Shown here in pieces: positions 16,953 through 24,446 of a stretch of 64,000 nucleotides of DNA (position 1 is the first letter of the stretch; every line of letters starts with the position of its first letter). The notes below the pieces were generated by a model. It saw only the letters and a list, made by a program, of their open reading frames with translations, ran no database searches and had not been told where the DNA came from. The stretch is from an uncultured Desulfobacteraceae bacterium (GTDB lineage: Bacteria > Desulfobacterota > Desulfobacteria > Desulfobacterales > Desulfobacteraceae): contig CAJWHT010000002.1 of assembly GCA_913041495.1 (NCBI GenBank), forward strand, positions 1-64,000, given 5' to 3'. A program made the position numbers and the translations under genes.

Positions 16953-19421
16953 GTGACAGAGTCCAACACAACCATCCGGGCGGATTTCAAGTATTCCGGC
17001 ATACTGGTGGAAATCCCATTGGCACAGCTTGCCGGCGCGGCTGTTGAGTTTTTAACCGTTTACGGGAACGCGCAGTTCTGCGGCAGGGCCTTTACGGATG
17101 TTCTGGGCGGCAGCAGCGAAAGTGGCAATAAAAAATTTGCCGCCCTGCTTTCAGCCGCGGGATTTGACAATGATCCGGCCGGATTTTTCAGGGCTGTCCT
17201 GAATGCCATCGGGGAGGACCGGGGAGAAAATCTTGTCCTCAACGGCGTCCGGCTGCCGTCCAGGTTTCTGGTAGCCCTGCTGGAAGAGGTGCTTCCGGGC
17301 CACGGCTACGTGTCCATAAAGGATACAAAACAGTTGGTGCAGGCCACCAACCTGAATATTCCCGACGGCCAGCAGAATGATCTTCAGGCCGTTATTGAAC
17401 GGTATCCGGTGCGCCTTTCCCGTCACACCATAAGGCAGATGATGGTGTCCAGGGATGTGGCTTACCAATACCTGCCCTTTGTGGAGGAGCTTGGGTCCAT
17501 CGGCCACACCAACACCTGGATCGGCCAGTTCCATGACGGCCTTCTGGAGCAGATGTACCAGAACCGGGTCATCTTTCTTTTGAACATGAGCTGTCCCGTG
17601 TACTGCAGGTTCTGCTTCAGAAAGCACAAGGATGCCCGAAACGAGCCCAACCCCACACCGGAAGACGTGGCCCGTGCGGTTCTCCATGTCAAGAACTCCC
17701 CCCGGGTCAAAGAGGTGGTGATCACAGGCGGCGATCCTTTCATGAACCGGAAGAACATGGCCGCCACCATCGACGGGTTGATGACGGTGGACCATGTCCG
17801 GACCCTGCGCCTGGCCACCCGGTCCGTGGCCTATTACCCGGACCTGTTTCTGGAAAAAGAGGGGGCATACCTCAACTACCTCAAACAAAAGAGTTTTGAA
17901 CTTCAGCAGCACGGTAAGCGCATGGAGCTGGCCACCCATTTTATCCATCCGGACGAGGTGTCGCCGGAAAGCCTTGAGATCATCTCCGATCTGGTGAAAT
18001 CCGGCATCGCCGTATATATCCAGACCCCGTTTCTTGCGGACTGCAACGATACCGGCCCCGAACTGGCCCGGCTATTTAGTCTGTTGCGGGGTGCCGGTGC
18101 CGAACTTCATTATATCTATATCCCCTGCAGCCCCATCCACGGAAACTCAGTGTATTGGAAGCCCTTGTCCGATGGTATTGATACGGCCAACCACCTTCGG
18201 GCCCACCTGTCCGACCGGGTGATCCCCAGGATCTGCACTGCCACCCCAATTGGGAAAATGGACTGGTTCACCAGCGGCTGGGCCGTGGAACGGGTGGCGG
18301 AAAACGAAAATTTCATCTGGATCCGGACCCCTTATACCCCGGATTATTTCAAGGCCTTTGCCCCCCTGGCCAATGAATTGACCAACATCCGGGTCAACGA
18401 TGAGGGCACCATCGATATCCAGTATATGGCCAAGATCGGCAACGAGGACTATCTTATCGGACACCGCCCTGAGAGGCAGAGTGCACGGAATCCTTCGGCT
18501 TCGGATCAGGAGATCAAAAGGCTGCAAACGTCCCTGGCACAAGTACCCCAGACCGGGGCTTCCATTGTAAAAACCGGCCTGGACAATCTGGACCGGCTCC
18601 ATATGACCCGGGTGCGTTTAGGCTTTGATGCCAAAGGCCAGGAACTGGACTATATCCGGGGGGATCACCGGATCACCGATGTGGTGCTGGCAGGGGACGG
18701 GGATGTGAAGGAGAGCCTCCACGACGTCTGCCGTCTGGTGACAGCCCTCAAAGATATTTCACACGTTACGGCCGTACGGATACAGTCTGCGGCGTTCGTA
18801 CAGTCCCCAGCGGATTATTCCCGTGCCGTGATCAATACCCTGGGCGATCTCAACGCCCTGTCGGTTGTCGGCCCCCAGCGGCTGGAGATTGAAACCTGGG
18901 CCCTGCAGGCCGGTGACATCAGCGATGATCACGCCGTACTCACCCGTCGCCTGAATAACCGGGGGATCACCGTGTATGTCAATGTACCGCTCCTGGGAGG
19001 GGTGAATGATTCGGCCGATGCCATCCACGACATGGCCCATGCCTTGCGTACCGCCGGCATGGAATTCCACCACCTCTATGTGGCCGGCACCCCGCTGCAG
19101 TCAGTGTGGAACCATGATTTCCCCGTGGACTCCTGGGATGTTACGGATATTGCCACCAAGGTTCGACGGGAAGGCTCGGGCCGGGAAATTCCCAGGTATA
19201 TCATCGCCACACCGTTGGGCGAGGTGGACTACGGACTGACCAGTACCTTCATCAGGGAGGGGGACCGTTTGAAATTAAGACTGAGTTGCTACGACAAATC
19301 CTATTTTGACAGCATAGATGAAAAGGCAGGACTGGCAGATGAGGTGAGCTTTGATGAGAGCGGCTGTCCTGTGACCGTGGTCCGTGGGTTGATCAAAACC
19401 AATGATTTCCCGGTATCCTGA
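16953..19421 (+). CDS. KamA-like radical SAM protein with tandem (active plus degenerate) halves
   Basis: GTG start 16953; CPVYCRFCFRKH (CxxxCxxC, 17592-17615), EVVITGGDPFMN; C-terminal half aligns to the N-terminal half but lacks the Cys motif. Confidence 0.82.
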   Translation: MTESNTTIRADFKYSGILVEIPLAQLAGAAVEFLTVYGNAQFCGRAFTDVLGGSSESGNKKFAALLSAAGFDNDPAGFFRAVLNAIGEDRGENLVLNGVRLPSRFLVALLEEVLPGHGYVSIKDTKQLVQATNLNIPDGQQNDLQAVIERYPVRLSRHTIRQMMVSRDVAYQYLPFVEELGSIGHTNTWIGQFHDGLLEQMYQNRVIFLLNMSCPVYCRFCFRKHKDARNEPNPTPEDVARAVLHVKNSPRVKEVVITGGDPFMNRKNMAATIDGLMTVDHVRTLRLATRSVAYYPDLFLEKEGAYLNYLKQKSFELQQHGKRMELATHFIHPDEVSPESLEIISDLVKSGIAVYIQTPFLADCNDTGPELARLFSLLRGAGAELHYIYIPCSPIHGNSVYWKPLSDGIDTANHLRAHLSDRVIPRICTATPIGKMDWFTSGWAVERVAENENFIWIRTPYTPDYFKAFAPLANELTNIRVNDEGTIDIQYMAKIGNEDYLIGHRPERQSARNPSASDQEIKRLQTSLAQVPQTGASIVKTGLDNLDRLHMTRVRLGFDAKGQELDYIRGDHRITDVVLAGDGDVKESLHDVCRLVTALKDISHVTAVRIQSAAFVQSPADYSRAVINTLGDLNALSVVGPQRLEIETWALQAGDISDDHAVLTRRLNNRGITVYVNVPLLGGVNDSADAIHDMAHALRTAGMEFHHLYVAGTPLQSVWNHDFPVDSWDVTDIATKVRREGSGREIPRYIIATPLGEVDYGLTSTFIREGDRLKLRLSCYDKSYFDSIDEKAGLADEVSFDESGCPVTVVRGLIKTNDFPVS

Positions 19422-19456
19422 CAGGAATATCGGGTCATCCAAAACGGTGGTTTATT

Positions 19457-19508
19457 CTCAATGGCATGGAACATTCCCTTGCCACGGGTGAACTGCCTTA
19501 TGTGCAGG
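19457..19508 (-). pseudogene. Fragment of formate dehydrogenase alpha-subunit gene
   Basis: 52 bp, 48 identities to 21839-21890 inside fdhA (27-bp perfect run); translates as LHIRQFTRGKGMFHAIE versus LHTMQFTRGKGMFHAIE. Confidence 0.8.
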
Positions 19509-20442
19509 GTTGGGTGGAGCGGTGCGCCATGGGAGACCTGCGGACAAGCATCTGGGCCAGGTGTTGCACCTCCCGGGAAACATCCCGGTCCAGGCGTTTG
19601 CACCAGGCTTTGGGAAAAGCTGGGCCCCCGTATAGGGGGCCGGCAATCATTCCGGCAATGGCCCCGGTCGTATCGGCATCCCCCCCCTGATTGACCACCC
19701 CCACCAGGCAGCTTTCAAAATCATTCGAGTTAAACAGATGGTGAAATACGGTTTTGATGGTGTCTACCACGTAAGCACTGCTGTGGCCGTTGTAAGGCTC
19801 AAAGGAAAACTTAGGGTGACGGCGGATCAGATCCTCCGCGAGTGTTCGCAGCTGGGCTATGGACGCCCCCAGTATCGCCGCCTGAACCATGCTGCCAACG
19901 GCGATGCATGCCGCATCCGATAGGGTATGGTGATGGGTGATGTGTGCCTGTTGCGTTGCATATGCGTTTAAACGGGCCTGGTCCCCCAGCGTATAAATTG
20001 CAACGGGAACGATCCGCATGACGGCGCCGTTACCAGCATCCCATTCATTATAGGGCATCTGCGTTGTTCCTTTGTGGATATACGTGCGCAAACCGCGGGC
20101 GCAGGTGGCGCCGATGTCTTTGGGGCGCTTCTGCATCCATTTGACAAAGTAATCCGCCACCGAGGTCAAATCCCATCCATCCACGTCAATCACCGCCCGG
20201 GCCATATGGATGGACATCTCCGTATCATCGGTCACTTCCCCGGGGGACAGGCGCAGCCATCCGCCACCGATCATCTTTTTGTGAACCCCGTATTTTGACT
20301 TGATTTCATGGGGCGTCATGAATTCTGTCGTTGCCCCCAGGGCATCGCCCAGAGCCACTCCCAGAAAAGCCGCCTGGGCATTGGATTCTATCTGTTCCCA
20401 ACTCAATTGCGGAAGCTGTCCCGACAGCAGCCCAAGATCCAT
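19498..20442 (-). CDS. draG: ADP-ribosyl-[dinitrogen reductase] glycohydrolase (DraG)
   Basis: AAFLGVALGDALGA, TDDTEMSIHMARAV and GGDADTTGAIAGM; partnered with draT. Confidence 0.88.
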   Translation of the reverse strand: MDLGLLSGQLPQLSWEQIESNAQAAFLGVALGDALGATTEFMTPHEIKSKYGVHKKMIGGGWLRLSPGEVTDDTEMSIHMARAVIDVDGWDLTSVADYFVKWMQKRPKDIGATCARGLRTYIHKGTTQMPYNEWDAGNGAVMRIVPVAIYTLGDQARLNAYATQQAHITHHHTLSDAACIAVGSMVQAAILGASIAQLRTLAEDLIRRHPKFSFEPYNGHSSAYVVDTIKTVFHHLFNSNDFESCLVGVVNQGGDADTTGAIAGMIAGPLYGGPAFPKAWCKRLDRDVSREVQHLAQMLVRRSPMAHRSTQPCT

Positions 20443-20451
20443 ACTTGCTCC

Positions 20452-21249
20452 TTAGTAATAGCGCAGTTTGCCCAGGTATTCTCCACCGATCACCAGCACT
20501 TCTTCCTCACCCTGCAGAATACTTGAATGTAAAAAAGATCCGTCAAAAAAAATTTTAGGCACCGGAACATCCACTTCAATAACCTGGGTGCCGAACTCCC
20601 AGGCCCGTTCAAAATCCCGGGTAAATGAGTTGAGATTGTTAAGCCGCAGCACAATCTTGTCCGGTTCTATCCGCTCCAGCACATCATGTCCATCCAGATC
20701 GTAAATGCCCCGGTAAAGGGTGATATGGGTACATTGGGGATCTCTGCGTTTCAATTCATACTGGACAAATTCGTATAAAAGGTCCAATTGGGAAAAAATG
20801 GCGTTGGTCCGGGCCATTGCATTGAGGCGCTGCCCCATATAATCCGCATAGGCCTCATCCCTGCGGCTGGCAATGGGGCCGTTGTGGTAGGTGGGGGGGA
20901 TGCCAAGCCTTTTTTCAACCCATCCTTTCAAAACAGCGCCTTCCGGCGAATCGGAGTTAAAAAGCCATCCCCGAAGGAAACGCAGATAACTGTGTTTAAG
21001 GCTCAATTTCCCGGTGGGGTCATTTTCCCTGCGCCACTGTGTCAGGCAGAAGGCCACCTCCATGTAGTCCTCATAGCAGTTGGCGCGTTCAGCCCAGGTA
21101 TCCAGGTTCGCCAGACGGCGGAAAAAATGCCGGTGGGTCTGTCGGATCCCCTGAATATGCAATGGCTTAGGGGAAGCGTTGAATTCCCGGGAGACAATTT
21201 TCCAGGGCGGCAGGTTGCACCGGTTGGAGAGTGGGGGGTCTTGGTTCAT
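20452..21249 (-). CDS. draT: NAD+-dinitrogen-reductase ADP-D-ribosyltransferase (DraT)
   Basis: RCNLPPWKIVSREFNASPKPLHIQGIRQ...ITLYRGIYDLDGHDVL; directly upstream of draG. Confidence 0.85.
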   Translation of the reverse strand: MNQDPPLSNRCNLPPWKIVSREFNASPKPLHIQGIRQTHRHFFRRLANLDTWAERANCYEDYMEVAFCLTQWRRENDPTGKLSLKHSYLRFLRGWLFNSDSPEGAVLKGWVEKRLGIPPTYHNGPIASRRDEAYADYMGQRLNAMARTNAIFSQLDLLYEFVQYELKRRDPQCTHITLYRGIYDLDGHDVLERIEPDKIVLRLNNLNSFTRDFERAWEFGTQVIEVDVPVPKIFFDGSFLHSSILQGEEEVLVIGGEYLGKLRYY

Positions 21250-21383
21250 TCTGTCTTTATATCAAAATTATACTGCATACCAATATGTCATAGTTGGATC
21301 ATTGCATTCCGTTTCGAATTGCCCAAGCAATCATCATATCCAAGAAATTTATCAAAATAACGGGCGGTTTGTCCATGAACCAA

Positions 21384-21428
21384 TAAAAAAACCGCCCGTT
21401 GTCCTGAAAATTAGGGCAACGGGCGGTT
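21384..21428 (-). terminator. Intrinsic terminator of the formate dehydrogenase gene
   Basis: Minus strand: AACCGCCCGTTG...CAACGGGCGGTT (12-bp perfect stem) followed by a T run. Confidence 0.88.
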
Positions 21429-21451
21429 CCGGGTTGTAACGCTGATAATTA

Positions 21452-24220
21452 TTAGGCCTTGGCCGCCTCAATGTTGATGGCGCAGACTTTGAACTCCGGA
21501 ATTTTGGCCGTGGGGTCAAGTTCTGCGTTGGTCAGCTTGTTGGCTGCGGCGTTGGCAAAGTGGAAGGGAATGAAGATGGTGCCTTCCACGGCTTTGTCGG
21601 ACACCTGCAGCTTGGCCTTTATCCTGCCGCGCCTGGAGCAGACGTTGACCATCTCGCCGTCCCCGATACCAAGGCGGGTGGCGTCGGCATCGGAAATCTC
21701 CACGAAGCATTCCGGGGACAGCATGTTAAGGCCGTCGGTGCGCATGGTCATGGTGCCGGTGTGGTAATGGTAAAGGACCCGGCCTGTGGTCAGGATAAAC
21801 GGGTATCTGTCGTCGGGCAGTTCTGCCGGGGGCACATGCTCAATGGCATGGAACATTCCCTTGCCCCGGGTGAACTGCATGGTGTGCAGGATGGGGGTGC
21901 CGGGGTGTTCCGTGTCCGGGCAGGGCCAGTGGATGCCGACCTCGTCGATACGTTCCCAGGTGATGCCCCGGTATGAGGGGGTCACAGCGCTTATTTCCTT
22001 GAAGAGCTCATGACTGTCCTCATAGGAGAAACCGTATCCCATGCGGTTGGCGATGTCACACAAAATTTCCCAATCCCGTTTCGGGCCTTCGGGGGGCTCG
22101 ACGGCGCGCCGGACTCTTTGGACCCTGCGTTCGGAGTTGGTGAAGGTGCCGTTTTTCTCTGCCCAGCAGTAGGAGGGCAGGACCACATCGGCCATGGCCG
22201 TGGTCTCGGTTTCGAAAATATCCTGAACCACCAGGAATTCCAGGTTGTTCAGGGCCTTCTTGGCATGGTTGAGATCCGGATCGGAAACCATGGGGTTCTC
22301 ACCGATGATGAAAAGGGATTTCATCTCTCCTTCATAGGCCTTGTTGAACATTTCGGTGGCCACAAGTCCCGGGGTGGGGGACATGCCTTTCACCTGCCAC
22401 GCCTTTTCATACCCCTCCCGGGCATCGTCCGATGTCACGGGCTGGTAAGCGGTAAGGACGTTGGGAAGCCCTCCCATGTCACAGGCGCCCTGGACGTTGT
22501 TCTGGCCGCGCAGGGGGTTCACGCCGCCGCCCGGTTTGCCCAGGTGGCCGCAGAGCATGGAAAGGTTGGCCAGGGATTTGACGTTATCCGTGCCGCAGGT
22601 ATGCTGGGTGATGCCCATGCAGTAGCAGATGGTGCCGGCCCCTGCATTGGCAAAGTCACGGGCCACCTGGCGAAGATCGTCCGCCGGGATACCGGTGAGT
22701 TTTTCAACATGTTCGGGGGTATACTTTTCAACGACGGCCTTTGTGGCTTCAAAATTTTCACATCGGTCGTCGATGAACTTCTGGTCCTGAAGGCCTTCTG
22801 AGATGATTACATTCATCAGGCCGTTGATCCAGGCAATGTCTGTCCCGGGCATGGGACGCAGCCATTTTTCTGCATGGTCGGCCAGTTTCACACGTCTTGG
22901 GTCGATCAGGTAAAGCTTTTTACCCTGTAGCACCGCCCGCTTCATAAAGGTGGAGAGGACAGGGTGGTTTTCCGTGGTGTTGGAGCCCGTGACGAGAATG
23001 ACGTCCGACTCTTCGATATCTGCAATGGTGTTCGTCATTGCGCCGCTTCCGAATGCTGCAGCCAGACCGGCTACGGTGGAGCTATGTCACAATCGGGCGC
23101 AATGGTCGATGTTGTTGGTCTTCAACACCCCCCGGGTGAACTTCATGGCCATGTAGTTGTCTTCGTTGGTAACCCGGGCGGAGGTGAGTAAGCCCATGGC
23201 ATCGGCCCCGTGTTCCTTACCGATGGCTTCGAACTTTTCCGCCACAAGATCCAGGGCTTCGTCCCAGGTGGCAGGTACCTGCTTGCCGTCCTTTTTGATC
23301 AAAGGAGTGGTCAGGCGGTTGGGGGAGGCGACAAAGTCAAAGCCGTATCTGCCTTTCACACAGAGGCTGGCGTTGTTGGGGGGCAGATCCTGGTCCGCAC
23401 CGTCGATCTTGACAATCTTGTTGTCCTGGACAAACACGTCCATCTGGCATCCCACGCCGCAGTAAGAGCAGGTGGTCCGGGTCACTTTGGTGGGTTTGAA
23501 CCTGTCGTCCCTAAATTCACGGTCCGGGATGAGCGCCCCTACAGGGCAGACCTGGACACATTCACCGCAGAATACGCAGTCCGAATCTTTCAGGTGGGCG
23601 TCATCTCCGGCAATGATTTTCATTTCTTCGCCGTGGTAGCCGAACTCAATGGCGTTGTTTACCTGGATTTCCCGGCAGGCCTTGATACATTTGCCGCAGA
23701 GGATGCACCGGGAGAAATCTCTGATAATGAAGGGGTTGGCCCGTTCGGTTTCATGCTTGCATGCAGTGACGGGCATGCCTGTGGCCTTGACCTGGTAGCG
23801 GTAGGTGAGATCCTGAAGATCGCAGTCCCCCCATACCGGACAAAGGTCCTGTTTCCCGTCTGCCGCAAGCACGTTGAGCTGGAAGGCGGTCCAGTCTTCC
23901 GTGGGCAGATCGCGGATGGCGCAGTTATGATTTCCCGTGGCGAGCATGGCGGCCAGAATCTCTTTTCGGGCGGCCACAACTTTGGGGGATTCGGATTGAA
24001 TCACCATGCCTGGCTCAGCCTTGGTCACACAGGACTCCACAAGTTCATCCTTGCCGGCGATTTCCACAAGGCAGACGCGGCAGGTGTTGGTGGGTATGGT
24101 GTGTTTGAGATGGCAGAGCGTGGGAATTTCGATGTTGTTCCTGGCGGCCACATCAAGGATGGTCTCCCCAGGTTCAAATGTCAGCTGGTTCTCGTTGAGC
24201 GTTATAATATTGGTATCCAT
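21452..24220 (-). CDS. fdhA: Selenocysteine-containing formate dehydrogenase alpha subunit (2Fe2S/4Fe4S N-terminal modules), Sec at TGA 23087-23089
   Basis: ORFs 23087-24220 and 21452-23038 are in one frame across TGA; read-through gives [27 protein letters not shown], the FDH Sec motif. Confidence 0.93.
23058..23089 (-). promoter_or_regulatory. Bacterial SECIS element
   Basis: UGA then 12 nt then GUAGCC-GGUCU-GGCUGC: 6-bp stem with GGUCU apical loop, as in fdhF-type SECIS. Confidence 0.85.
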
Positions 24221-24349
24221 AGGCTGGTCCCCATAGTTTATTTATAACCGTTCACTAATCGACCCCGTACAATCAACCTGTACCTACAGTATCAGGTGAT
24301 TATTGTCAATGTGAACCGTCACTGAAGGGCAAATAATTTTGCCGAATTG

Positions 24350-24379
24350 GTTGACAATTCAGCATCCTTGAGCATATAC
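24350..24379 (+). promoter_or_regulatory. Candidate sigma70 promoter TTGACA-N18-TATACA
   Basis: About 70 bp upstream of ATG 24447. Confidence 0.5.
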
Positions 24380-24446
24380 AGGAGTGGTTTATTTCGGGCG
24401 AGTGAAGCAAGTAGAACAATATAGACACTATGAAGGACGTGTTATA

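Noticed and set aside
19301-19603. 100-aa minus-strand ORF between the KamA-like gene and draG
   Set aside because: Spurious: overlaps both genes; its only recognisable stretch is the fdhA fragment.
23038-23089. Apparent nonsense mutation/pseudogene splitting fdhA
   Set aside because: The TGA sits at the FDH selenocysteine position with a SECIS hairpin, and both sides stay in frame.
23210-24247. 345-aa plus-strand ORF opposite fdhA
   Set aside because: Shadow ORF; the minus strand is unambiguously the FDH N-terminus.
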